Below the pieces are notes generated by a model. It was not told where the DNA came from. It was given only the letters and a program-made list of their open reading frames with translations, and searched no databases. Both the position numbers and the translations under genes were made by a program. 64,000 nt of DNA from Lederbergia wuyishanensis (GTDB lineage: Bacteria; Bacillota; Bacilli; Bacillales; Bacillaceae_C), in contig NZ_JALIRM010000017.1 in NCBI RefSeq assembly GCF_022900255.1, positions 1 to 64,000 on the forward strand. Reading direction: 5' to 3'. Shown one piece after another: positions 48,440 to 56,404 of the stretch (the first letter of the stretch is position 1; every line of letters starts with the position of its first letter).

Positions 48440-49855
48440 ATGGGCAAAACAATTATTGAAAAGATTTGGGAGAAGCACGTCGTTCATCGAGAAGAAGGGA
48501 AGCCAGATTTGCTATATATCGATCTTCATCTCGTGCATGAAGTGACTTCTCCACAAGCGTTTGAAGGCTTACGCTTGAATGGCAGAAAAGTCCGTAGACC
48601 AGATTTAACATTTGCAACGATGGATCACAACGTTCCGACTCGTTTGAATGAAGCTGTAACGGATCCGATTTCGGAGAAGCAAATGACGACACTTGAAAAA
48701 AACTGTGCGGAGTTTGGAGTTCCTTTAGCTGGTATGGGTCATCCAGATCAGGGAATCGTTCACGTTATCGGTCCTGAGCTTGGTTTAACGCAACCTGGAA
48801 AAACGATTGTATGTGGAGATAGTCATACTTCCACTCACGGTGCATTTGGTGCGCTAGCGTTTGGAATTGGTACGAGTGAAGTGGAGCACGTACTTTCGAC
48901 GCAAACATTGTGGCAAGCTAAGCCGAAAACAATGCAGGTACAAGTGAATGGCGAGTTAGGTCAAGGTGTTACATCAAAAGACTTAATTTTGGCGATCATT
49001 GCTAAATACGGAATCAACGTTGGAACAGGGCATATTTTTGAATATACAGGCGAAGCCATCAGAAAATTAACAATGGAACAACGAATGACGGTTTGTAATA
49101 TGTCTATTGAAGCTGGTGCTAAAGCAGGATTAATCAGTCCTGACGAGACAACTTTTGCTTACTTAGAAGGTCGTCCTCACGTTCCTACTGGTGATGCATT
49201 TGAACAGTTAAAAGCAGAATGGCGCGAGCTTGCAACTGATCCAGATGCTTCGTATGATGCTGTAATTGAAATTGATGCTTCTGAGATTGAACCTGTCGTA
49301 ACATGGGGTACGAACCCTGGTATGGGTGTTGGTGTAAATGGATTTGTACCACGTCCTGAAGATGCCAAAACAGGTGCAGAAAGAGCAGAGATTGAAAAAG
49401 CCCTTGAATATATGGGTCTTGAAGGCGGAACAAAAATGACAGATATTGAAGTTCAATATGTGTTCATAGGTTCTTGTACAAACTCTCGAATTGAAGATCT
49501 CCGTGCAGCTTCTGAGATCGTTGCTGGCAAGAAAGTGAACAGTGGCGTGAATGCAATTGTCGTGCCAGGTTCACATTCAGTGAAGAAACAAGCGGAATCA
49601 GAAGGACTAGATAAAATTTTCCTTGATGCTGGATTTGAATGGCGTGAATCTGGATGCAGTATGTGTCTAGCAATGAACGCTGACCAAGTTCCTGCAGGAA
49701 TGAGATGTGCCTCTACATCAAATCGTAACTTTGAAGGTCGCCAAGGAAATGGATCACGTACACACTTAGTAAGCCCTGCTATGGCAGCAGCTGCGGCGAT
49801 TGCTGGACGTTTCGTCGACGTTCGTACTTTTAAACAAGAGGAGGCGCTTGTATGA
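48440..49855 (+). CDS. leuC: 3-isopropylmalate dehydratase, large subunit
   Basis: A 471-residue aconitase-family enzyme that isomerises isopropylmalate. The three [4Fe-4S] ligands lie in [11 protein letters not shown] and [10 protein letters not shown], and [26 protein letters not shown] is conserved. AGGTGAAG precedes the ATG. The stop overlaps the leuD start by 4 bp. Confidence 0.96.
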   Translation: MGKTIIEKIWEKHVVHREEGKPDLLYIDLHLVHEVTSPQAFEGLRLNGRKVRRPDLTFATMDHNVPTRLNEAVTDPISEKQMTTLEKNCAEFGVPLAGMGHPDQGIVHVIGPELGLTQPGKTIVCGDSHTSTHGAFGALAFGIGTSEVEHVLSTQTLWQAKPKTMQVQVNGELGQGVTSKDLILAIIAKYGINVGTGHIFEYTGEAIRKLTMEQRMTVCNMSIEAGAKAGLISPDETTFAYLEGRPHVPTGDAFEQLKAEWRELATDPDASYDAVIEIDASEIEPVVTWGTNPGMGVGVNGFVPRPEDAKTGAERAEIEKALEYMGLEGGTKMTDIEVQYVFIGSCTNSRIEDLRAASEIVAGKKVNSGVNAIVVPGSHSVKKQAESEGLDKIFLDAGFEWRESGCSMCLAMNADQVPAGMRCASTSNRNFEGRQGNGSRTHLVSPAMAAAAAIAGRFVDVRTFKQEEALV

Positions 49856-50430
49856 AGCCGATTAAAGAAGTAACGAGCGTACTTGCGCCGTTAGATCGTT
49901 CAAATGTAGATACAGACCAAATCATCCCTAAGCAATTTTTAAAAAGAATAGAGCGAACTGGTTTCGGGAAATATTTGTTTTATCATTGGCGTTATGATGA
50001 TAATGGAGTTGAAAGAGCAGACTTTGAGTTGAATAAACCAGAGTACGCAGGAAGCGAAATTTTAATTGCACGAGAAAACTTTGGCTGTGGTTCTTCACGT
50101 GAACATGCACCCTGGGCTCTAGGTGATTATGGATTTCGTGTCATCATCGCGATAAACTTTGCTGATATCTTTTATAACAACAGCTTTAAAAACGGGCTTC
50201 TTCCGATCCAGCTTTCCGAAGCGGAAGTGGAAGATTTATTGAAGAAGTCGAAAGAAAAGCCGTTAAAAATTACCGTTTCACTTGAAACTGAAACGATTGT
50301 CACAGAAGACGGCGATACGTATTCGTTCAAAATCGACCCATATCGTCGTGAAGTGTTATTGAATGGTTGGGACGATATTGCCTTAACATTGTTACTTGAA
50401 GATAAAATTTCAGCATATGAGAATCGTTAA
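49852..50430 (+). CDS. leuD: 3-isopropylmalate dehydratase, small subunit
   Basis: A 192-residue swivelling domain subunit with [15 protein letters not shown] and [14 protein letters not shown], both diagnostic. It forms the active enzyme with LeuC. It is the last gene of the ilv-leu operon, which is followed by a strong terminator. Confidence 0.95.
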   Translation: MKPIKEVTSVLAPLDRSNVDTDQIIPKQFLKRIERTGFGKYLFYHWRYDDNGVERADFELNKPEYAGSEILIARENFGCGSSREHAPWALGDYGFRVIIAINFADIFYNNSFKNGLLPIQLSEAEVEDLLKKSKEKPLKITVSLETETIVTEDGDTYSFKIDPYRREVLLNGWDDIALTLLLEDKISAYENR

Positions 50431-50439
50431 AAGTAAATG

Positions 50440-50493
50440 AAGCCACTCATTCCCTATCGAATCTTGATTTGGTAGGGTTGAGTGGCTTTTTTT
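50440..50493 (+). terminator. Terminator of the ilv-leu operon
   Basis: AAGCCACTCA pairs with TGAGTGGCTT, with an inner CCCTA/TAGGG stem and a run of T residues. Confidence 0.9.
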
Positions 50494-50495
50494 AT

Positions 50496-50670
50496 TGCTT
50501 AGGAAATTATAAATTTGAAAAGTTGTGGATAACTTTTTTAAGGTAGTTTCCGTCTAGCTCCAGGCGCCATCGGCTCGAGGTCATAAACCCGCGAGCTTAA
50601 AAGTCAAAAAGCGGACTTTTTGCTTCTCAGAACATTTGCTTGTTGCCTAAGGCTGCCCGCCTTGCACTTT
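50496..50670 (+). repeat. Interspersed repeat family A, copy 4
   Basis: Full-length copy sharing TGCTTAGGAAATTATAAATT, GTCTAGCTCCAGGCGCC, AAAAAGCGGACTTTTT and CTTCTCAGAACATTTGCTTG with copy 3. The right end (GCCCGCCTTGCACTTT) is slightly eroded. Confidence 0.87.
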
Positions 50671-50691
50671 TATTCTTACAATTTAGACATG

Positions 50692-50739
50692 AAAAACGCC
50701 TTGCGATACATCTGATTCAGTATCGCAAGGCGTTTTTTT
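50692..50739. terminator. Strong bidirectional terminator
   Basis: A perfect 17-bp stem (50693-50709 with 50720-50736) with T-run, ending the leftward ABC operon. Confidence 0.9.
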
Positions 50740-51423
50740 TTATACCGTTGCTCTTTTTAAGAACAAGTACGAAAAGGCAATGTAAAACAGTGTAGGGATA
50801 ATCAGCCAGTAAGCAATTTGCACAGCTGTATGAGTTGCAAACCAATGGAAAATATCCATCCAAGCGGCGTAATAATGGATGAGTAAAACCGCTATACTTG
50901 CAATAACCAAAATTATTAAAGCTGAATAAACCATACCTTTCTTTCCATAGCGACGATAAAAACTTGAGATCATGAATCCGAGGAAAAAAAGATTTATAAA
51001 TACTATGAAATAGATGGCGAATTGTTCTAAGAGTGTTCCGTCATTTAAATATGGAAAGTGAAAGAAATGAAATTTTCCTCCCCATCCATTTGTCCAATTT
51101 TCGATGGTTGAACAAATTAATAACAGTACCCCATAAGAGAAGTTCATAATTGATCCCATTGCAACCGTACCGATAAAGTAATCAGTTCTTCTAACAGACA
51201 TGCTGACGGCATATGAAAAAGTTTGTGCAACCACTAATATTCCCATTACTAGCATATATACAAAGATGTAAGAAACTCCGCCTGTATAAAATTGTTCCTT
51301 CGTTGTTATAAAGAGGCTCACGATCAAATTAATGATAAAAATAGAAAAAAGCATGATATTCGGTATTAAAAACCAACCCCACTTATCGCGAACATACATT
51401 TTTAAAACCTTTTGAATATTCAT
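50740..51423 (-). CDS. ABC transporter membrane subunit of a GntR-controlled exporter
   Basis: A 227-residue protein with six predicted helices and no ATPase motif, encoded 4 bp overlapping the ATPase gene. Its N-terminus (IQKVLKMYVRDKWGWFLIPN) is cytoplasmic. Regulator, ATPase and permease in this order are typical of YtrA-type loci that respond to cell-envelope stress. The substrate is unknown. Confidence 0.78.
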   Translation of the reverse strand: MNIQKVLKMYVRDKWGWFLIPNIMLFSIFIINLIVSLFITTKEQFYTGGVSYIFVYMLVMGILVVAQTFSYAVSMSVRRTDYFIGTVAMGSIMNFSYGVLLLICSTIENWTNGWGGKFHFFHFPYLNDGTLLEQFAIYFIVFINLFFLGFMISSFYRRYGKKGMVYSALIILVIASIAVLLIHYYAAWMDIFHWFATHTAVQIAYWLIIPTLFYIAFSYLFLKRATV

Positions 51424-52304
51424 TTCGCCATCACTCCTCGGTTTTCGGATTTCCCTTTAGTTAAATGAACAATTAACTGTTGCAAGGAAACTGGGGATAC
51501 TTCGAGTCCCGGAACATGAACAGAGCTATTCCCGTTATTAATTACAGTAGCTGAAAGTAACCCTCCAAATGGTTCACGATGAATTACTTCTTTTCCGATA
51601 ATAAACGCTTCTACCTTTGATGTTTGACCTGTTACTGTATAAGCCTTGCCCCTTAAATTCTCGGCATCCTCATCGATAATTAATTGTCCTTTGTCGATAA
51701 CTAAAATATGTTCTAACAAATTACTAACTTCATCAATGAGATGAGTAGATAAAATCACAGTCCGAGGATGTTCCGTATAATCTTCCATTAAACGGTTATA
51801 AAATAATTCACGTGAAACAGCATCTAGCCCCAAATACGGTTCATCGAAAATAGTTAACGGTGCTCTACTTGCAAGTCCAATGACAATTCCAAGTGCGGAG
51901 TGCATTCCTCGAGAAAGCCCCCTATTTTTCTTCTTTAATGGAAGATTGAAATCTTCTACCAACGAGTGGGCATACTCTTCATCCCAGTTCGGAAAAAATG
52001 ATTTTGACACTTCCAAAATATCACGGACAGTAAAATTATCAGGATATTTCTGACTTTCTTTTACAAAACAAATTTGATTCAACACTTTCTCATTTTCATA
52101 AGGTTCCTCACCGAAAACCAATAATTCTCCGCTAGTTGGAAAAATTTGAGCCGTAATCATTTTCATTAACGTTGTTTTACCGGCTCCATTTCTACCGAGA
52201 AGGCCGTAGATTTTATTTTCATTAATTGAAAAAGTGATATCTTGGATTGCATTATGGTCCTCGTATTGTTTGTTTAGCCGAACTACTTTTACTACTTCCG
52301 TCAT
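51420..52304 (-). CDS. ABC transporter ATP-binding protein (YtrB/CcmA-like)
   Basis: A 294-residue ATPase with Walker A GRNGAGKTT, signature LSRGMHSAL and Walker B LTIFDEPYLGLD, and a C-terminal extension of about 80 residues. The second signature residue is Arg (LSRGM), as in several YtrB-like proteins. It overlaps both neighbours by 4 bp. Confidence 0.85.
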   Translation of the reverse strand: MTEVVKVVRLNKQYEDHNAIQDITFSINENKIYGLLGRNGAGKTTLMKMITAQIFPTSGELLVFGEEPYENEKVLNQICFVKESQKYPDNFTVRDILEVSKSFFPNWDEEYAHSLVEDFNLPLKKKNRGLSRGMHSALGIVIGLASRAPLTIFDEPYLGLDAVSRELFYNRLMEDYTEHPRTVILSTHLIDEVSNLLEHILVIDKGQLIIDEDAENLRGKAYTVTGQTSKVEAFIIGKEVIHREPFGGLLSATVINNGNSSVHVPGLEVSPVSLQQLIVHLTKGKSENRGVMAK

Positions 52305-52672
52305 CGTCTTCCCTCTCCTTTCCGAATCATATCCATTAATTGTTCCGTTGTAATTTCTAATTTTTCAGCTTCCTGAATCATCGTTACTATAAACTGTTCG
52401 AAAAATAGTTCTTTTCGCTTCTCAATGACTTTCATACGTGCACCTTCTGCAACAAACATTCCTATCCCCCGCCTTTTATATAAAATACCTTCGTCAACCA
52501 ATAAATTTACGCCCTTCGCAGCTGTAGCGGGGTTGATTTTATAAAAGTGAGCAAACTGATTCGTTGAAGGGACTTGTGATTCTTCCGGCAAGCTGCCTTC
52601 AATAATGTCATCCTCAATACGTTCTGCAATCTGAACGAAAATTGGTCGCCCATCGTCAATTAAGTGTTTCAT
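52301..52672 (-). CDS. GntR family regulator (YtrA subfamily)
   Basis: A 123-residue repressor: the winged helix-turn-helix ends with PATAAKGVNLLVDEGILYKRRGIGMFV, and a short C-terminal helical dimerisation region of ~50 residues marks the YtrA subfamily. It is the first gene of a three-gene operon. I start at 52672, 5 nt after GGTGGTGA. A palindrome overlapping its own promoter suggests autorepression. Confidence 0.88.
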   Translation of the reverse strand: MKHLIDDGRPIFVQIAERIEDDIIEGSLPEESQVPSTNQFAHFYKINPATAAKGVNLLVDEGILYKRRGIGMFVAEGARMKVIEKRKELFFEQFIVTMIQEAEKLEITTEQLMDMIRKGEGRR

Positions 52673-52692
52673 TTGGTTCACCACCATGTTGG

Positions 52693-52740
52693 TTAGTTAC
52701 TTATGTAATTAACCATATAACGATAAAAAGTTATTGTCAA
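52693..52740 (-). promoter_or_regulatory. Promoter and GntR operator
   Basis: On the minus strand TTGACA (52740-52735), 17 bp, TATGGT (52717-52712). The inverted repeat TTAATTAC-N4-GTAACTAA (52712-52693) abuts the -10, covering the start of transcription. Confidence 0.65.
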
Positions 52741-52814
52741 CATTTTTTTGGAAATCTTTTCATAATTGGGCGCAAATAATATAATGGGGGAAAATGACTT
52801 ATGGGGGCGGGGAC

Positions 52815-53594
52815 ATGCTTACAAAAGAGCAGTTAATAGATGACTTTAAAAAAATCGGTATAAAAGAGGGGATGGTCCTTGTTGTACATACATCACTTCG
52901 AAATATTGGATGCATACAGGGCGGTCCCGAAGTGATGATTGAAAGTTTACTAGAGGTTTTAGGGGAGGAAGGAACGCTCGTCATGCCATCCATGACAAGT
53001 GGAGACGAATTATTTGATCCTAAAACAACCCCTACAGACGGCATGGGGATTGTTGCTGAAACATTTTGGAGAAAGCCTGGTGTACTAAGAAGTGTTCATC
53101 CAAACAGTGCATTTGCAGCTTACGGGAAGCATGCACATGAAATTGTCGCAGAACACCCAATTGACCAGCCCGAAGGAATTAAAAGTCCAATAGGAAAAGT
53201 GTTTCAACTTGATGGAAGGATTCTTCTACTCGGTGTTTCCCATGATTCCAATACGATGATCCACTTGGCGGAATCTTTAAATGAGGTGCCTTATAGAACT
53301 TATTCCACAGTGTTGAGTTCAAACAATGGAAAGGTTGAAAAATTAGAAGTACCAATCATTAACCATTGCTGTCAAAATTTTAATAAAATGGAGTCCCTTC
53401 TAAAAGAAGAGGATTATCTTACTATACAAAAAATTGGAAAATGCATTTGCCAGTTTATGAAAGCAAGTGATGTTATTGAACTAGCAAGTGTACAGTTGAA
53501 GAAGAATCCATTTTATTTTTTGTGTGAAGACGATTGTGAAGAGTGTACAGAAGCTAGGGAGTATGTGATTTTTCAAGAAGGTAAGAAAATGTAG
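52815..53594 (+). CDS. AAC(3)-family acetyltransferase (YokD-like)
   Basis: A 259-residue member of the Antibiotic_NAT family, which acetylates the 3-amino group of aminoglycosides from acetyl-CoA. VVHTSLRNIGCIQGG, GEEGTLVMPSMTSG and the SVHPNSAFAAYG region with the active-site His are present. Many chromosomal members (for example B. subtilis YokD) confer little resistance, so the natural substrate is open. Unusually, the C-terminus has a cysteine cluster CEDDCEEC. I start it at 52815; the upstream ATG at 52794 is possible. Confidence 0.82.
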   Translation: MLTKEQLIDDFKKIGIKEGMVLVVHTSLRNIGCIQGGPEVMIESLLEVLGEEGTLVMPSMTSGDELFDPKTTPTDGMGIVAETFWRKPGVLRSVHPNSAFAAYGKHAHEIVAEHPIDQPEGIKSPIGKVFQLDGRILLLGVSHDSNTMIHLAESLNEVPYRTYSTVLSSNNGKVEKLEVPIINHCCQNFNKMESLLKEEDYLTIQKIGKCICQFMKASDVIELASVQLKKNPFYFLCEDDCEECTEAREYVIFQEGKKM

Positions 53595-53715
53595 AAATTT
53601 TAGGTCTTATTATTGATTGGCATTGGTTTAAAATAATTTAATCATTGGTCCACATATTTTAATAAAACTCCTATTTTCAAAAAGCTTAATAAAAACTATT
53701 TTGTTAAAAATAATA

Positions 53716-53764
53716 TTGACTGGACACCAATTAGTGTCATATAATAAAGACACCAATTGGTGTC
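53716..53764 (+). promoter_or_regulatory. Promoter with twin palindromic operators
   Basis: TTGACT, 18 bp, TATAAT (53740-53745). GACACCAATTAGTGTC fills the spacer (53723-53738) and the perfect palindrome GACACCAATTGGTGTC (53749-53764) follows the -10; the centres are 26 bp apart. A dimeric repressor, for example of TetR type, would block it completely. Confidence 0.7.
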
Positions 53765-53774
53765 GCATTGATAA

Positions 53775-54060
53775 GAAGGTATTTTTTACAAGATAAATCA
53801 AGAGCATATGGTTTATGTAGAACAACGATGATCCAGGGAAGACGTAAATGCTACGTTGGGTGGTGCAGAAGAGTTACCCTTTACGAGTGAACCGCTCAAA
53901 TTAAAATGGGTTGTACTGCAGCTTCTAAACATTTGGCTATACTAGATGTATCATTAGATTTTCACTTTACAAGTCTTTGTCAAAATGAAAGTATTTTGCC
54001 TATGTTAAAAGTCGACAGTTCAGAAAGGGCCGTAAAGCTTAGTTGTTGGTGAAAATGAAA
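53775..54060 (+). pseudogene. Possible decayed coding remnant downstream of the twin-operator promoter
   Basis: No intact ORF with a ribosome-binding site exists here. Two adjacent frames give protein-like fragments, NATLGGAEELPFTSEPLKL and then GCTAASKHLAILDVSLDFHF, which would join with one frameshift. The GG...P...GCTA spacing faintly recalls OsmC-type proteins, but that is too weak to name. It may instead be plain leader sequence for the gene at 54082. Confidence 0.3.
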
Positions 54061-54081
54061 TAACATAAAAGGAGAATGAAA

Positions 54082-54546
54082 ATGTCCTATATTGTTGATT
54101 TTAAAAATGTATCTACAGTTGGTTTAGAGTCTTCACCTGTGGCGGAGGCGCTTGCTGGTTTACGTGCGAATGAAGCTCGTTACTTTATGAACAAATACAA
54201 ACATGAATTTACGGTTGTACCAGCTAGCGAAAGTCAAGGGACCCTTGATTATGTGAATCGAATTTTGAAAGATGAACGTGATATCGAGTTTGCGGCTAAA
54301 CCTTTAGAAACGTCCAGCTTTCAAGTAGAAAATATCAAAATGTCTTATGTTTTTTATGAGGACGGTCTTTCGGTAAACGTCATGTATACAATTGATGATA
54401 CTAAAAAGCGAGCAGTTGGTTTTAAGCTCTCAGATGGAATGGAAGTACCAAAGGAGTTAGAAGGGAAGTTTAAGTTTGCCAGACAGAAATCCAAACTAGC
54501 TGGAACCATTCGAGGCTCGTATTTTGTAATTAAAGGTGAATATTAA
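54082..54546 (+). CDS. Conserved small protein, phage-tail-like annotation in relatives
   Basis: A 154-residue soluble protein beginning MSYIVDFKNVSTVGLESSPVAEA. I recall close Bacillus relatives annotated as phage tail protein, but no other phage gene is nearby and the function is unproven. The middle (TSSFQVENIKMSYVFYED) and C-terminal half look like beta strands. GGAG lies 7 nt before the ATG at 54082, preferred over the ATG at 54076. It is probably transcribed from the twin-operator promoter about 330 bp upstream. Confidence 0.7.
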   Translation: MSYIVDFKNVSTVGLESSPVAEALAGLRANEARYFMNKYKHEFTVVPASESQGTLDYVNRILKDERDIEFAAKPLETSSFQVENIKMSYVFYEDGLSVNVMYTIDDTKKRAVGFKLSDGMEVPKELEGKFKFARQKSKLAGTIRGSYFVIKGEY

Positions 54547-54856
54547 AGTAATCAAAAGCTTGAGTGAAGGAATTCTCTCTAGATAAAAAATAGCTTTAAT
54601 TCGCAAGAAAAACGAAAGGGCGCGGACATTATCCTTGTTAAGGAGGATAAGGGAAGCGTCTTTATTATGTTATGTGATCTAAGTACTAACCCCTTTTTCT
54701 TTAAAAGGATGAGCTTATCCGTAGTGATGTGCGTCTTTTTTTGTAGGAAAAGATTGTATTTATTCTCAGTTTTTGGAATAATTACTTTAAGCAATTGACA
54801 GTTTAGTAGATAAATATTTGGTAGCTGACAATTGCTATTTATAAAGGAGAGGGAAA
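54547..54856. other. Intergenic region with one weak hairpin
   Basis: TTATCCT pairs with AGGATAA (54628-54634 with 54643-54649), extended by GAC/GTC and followed by TTTATTA; it may be a terminator. Nothing else is recognised in these 310 bp. Confidence 0.35.
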
Positions 54857-56251
54857 ATGAGATTACAAGAAATCACGAGTATCATTAGGGAATATTTTTT
54901 TCTAGCTTTAATACTAGTAATTGTTTTAGGAATTATTTTCTTCTTAGGGTATTTTATAGTATACAGAAAACTTCTTAAAGGTAAGAAAAGACTTTCTAAA
55001 AAACATTTACTTTTTAGGGGATTGTTTACTGGATATGTAATCATGGTTATTGGAGTAACCTTTTTGAATAGAGATTCATACTATCCGGGAGGAATAAATT
55101 TATCTTTTCTTAGTTCGTATAAAGAAGCTTGGTATAGTTTTAGTGCAAGGAATTGGCAGTTCGTGTATTTAAATATAATCATGTTTGTGCCATTCGGTAT
55201 TCTTTTCCCGTTATTGCATTCTCGGTTTCAAAAAGCAGTATGGACAATAGGGGTAGCTGCTCTATTTACACTTTTCATTGAAAGCATCCAACTAATAACA
55301 GGATACGGTGTTTTTGAAGTTGACGATTTATTTAATAATCTACTTGGCGCTATCATTGGTTACGAAATCATTATGGGCTTCATTACAATCAGAAAAAATA
55401 GAATCAAGAGATCCTTAGTCTACTTCTCACCTTTAATGCTAGTTGTTATTTTATTTGGAAGCATGTTTACATACTACTATTTGAAGGAATTTGGGAATCT
55501 CTCCATCACGCCAAATCATAGAATAAATATGGTAAATACAACAATCACGATTGATGATACACAGCTTGATGAAAATAAAAGAACAGTTCCCATTTATAAG
55601 GCGCCGAGTTATACAAAAGCTTCTGCTAATGAATTTGTCACAGACTTCTTTAAAAGAATGAATATCGATGCAACCGATATGGAGGTTATTTCCTATCCGG
55701 ATGAAGGGGTTTATTGGATTAGAGATGAGATATCTTATAATATATGGTTCCAATTCTTAGATGGTAGCTACAGTTATAGTGATTTTTCCAGCTTTGACGA
55801 AGATAAAGAACCAAAAGATGGAGATGAAGCAACCTTAGAAGAAAGCTTAACGAACTTCGGCATACAAATTCCACAAGACGCTGTTTTTCAAAAAGTCGAT
55901 ACTGGTGCTTATGAGTGGAAGGTAGATAAAAAGGTAATAGGAAATCAGCTCATAGACGGTTCATTAACGGTAGATTATTTTAACGATGATACAGTGAAGA
56001 GAATTAATAATCAGTTAATAACCTATGACAAGGTTAAGGATGTTCAAATAAAAAGCGAACAAGAAGCCTATAAGGAAATGTTAGAAGGAAAGTTTAAATA
56101 TAACGCTGAAAACAATAAGATAGAAACCTTACATATCGATAAAGTAGAGATAAGTTATTATTTAGATTCCAAAGGCTATTATCAACCCGTGTATGCTTTT
56201 TATAGTATGGTAGATGGAAGAGAGTTTACTATTTTCATTCCGGGAATTTAG
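54857..56251 (+). CDS. VanZ-like membrane protein with extracytoplasmic C-terminal domain
   Basis: A 464-residue protein. Residues 1-215 hold about six membrane helices with the VanZ core (YLNIIMFVPFGILFPLL, ESIQLITGYGVFEVDDLFNNLLGAIIGY). Residues ~220-464 are a soluble, presumably external domain with repeated beta-rich segments and a Tyr-rich C-terminus (YYLDSKGYYQPVYAFY) reminiscent of two-fold YcdB/PepSY-like domains. VanZ proteins are linked to glycopeptide tolerance in one case, but most have unknown roles. AAGGAGAGG precedes the ATG. Confidence 0.78.
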   Translation: MRLQEITSIIREYFFLALILVIVLGIIFFLGYFIVYRKLLKGKKRLSKKHLLFRGLFTGYVIMVIGVTFLNRDSYYPGGINLSFLSSYKEAWYSFSARNWQFVYLNIIMFVPFGILFPLLHSRFQKAVWTIGVAALFTLFIESIQLITGYGVFEVDDLFNNLLGAIIGYEIIMGFITIRKNRIKRSLVYFSPLMLVVILFGSMFTYYYLKEFGNLSITPNHRINMVNTTITIDDTQLDENKRTVPIYKAPSYTKASANEFVTDFFKRMNIDATDMEVISYPDEGVYWIRDEISYNIWFQFLDGSYSYSDFSSFDEDKEPKDGDEATLEESLTNFGIQIPQDAVFQKVDTGAYEWKVDKKVIGNQLIDGSLTVDYFNDDTVKRINNQLITYDKVKDVQIKSEQEAYKEMLEGKFKYNAENNKIETLHIDKVEISYYLDSKGYYQPVYAFYSMVDGREFTIFIPGI

Positions 56252-56340
56252 AAATTTTTTAATTGCAAGGCTCCGCATCTCGTAAGCAATGATATCTAGA
56301 AGCAAGACGATTTCGCTTCCAAGCTAAAAGAAATCTCCTA

Positions 56341-56372
56341 TTCATATCGCGTTCATATTCATTTCCTACAAT
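56341..56372 (+). promoter_or_regulatory. Direct-repeat activator site and -10 of the MMPL gene
   Basis: TTCATAT at 56341-56347 and again at 56352-56358, an 11-bp period. A -10 (TACAAT, 56367-56372) follows with no recognisable -35 (17 bp upstream reads ATATCG). The repeats start 26 and 15 bp before the -10, the OmpR/PhoB-type activator arrangement. The same layout occurs at 62020-62052. Confidence 0.65.
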
Positions 56373-56395
56373 GAGCATGACCTTAAATTGTAGGA
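56364..56395 (+). promoter_or_regulatory. Inverted repeat spanning -10 and ribosome-binding site
   Basis: TCCTACAAT (56364-56372) is a perfect 9-bp inverted repeat of ATTGTAGGA (56387-56395). The right arm contains the AGGA of the ribosome-binding site and the left arm contains the -10, so it works either as a DNA operator or, if transcription starts further upstream, as a sequestering hairpin. Confidence 0.45.
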
Positions 56396-56404
56396 GATGA
56401 TTTT

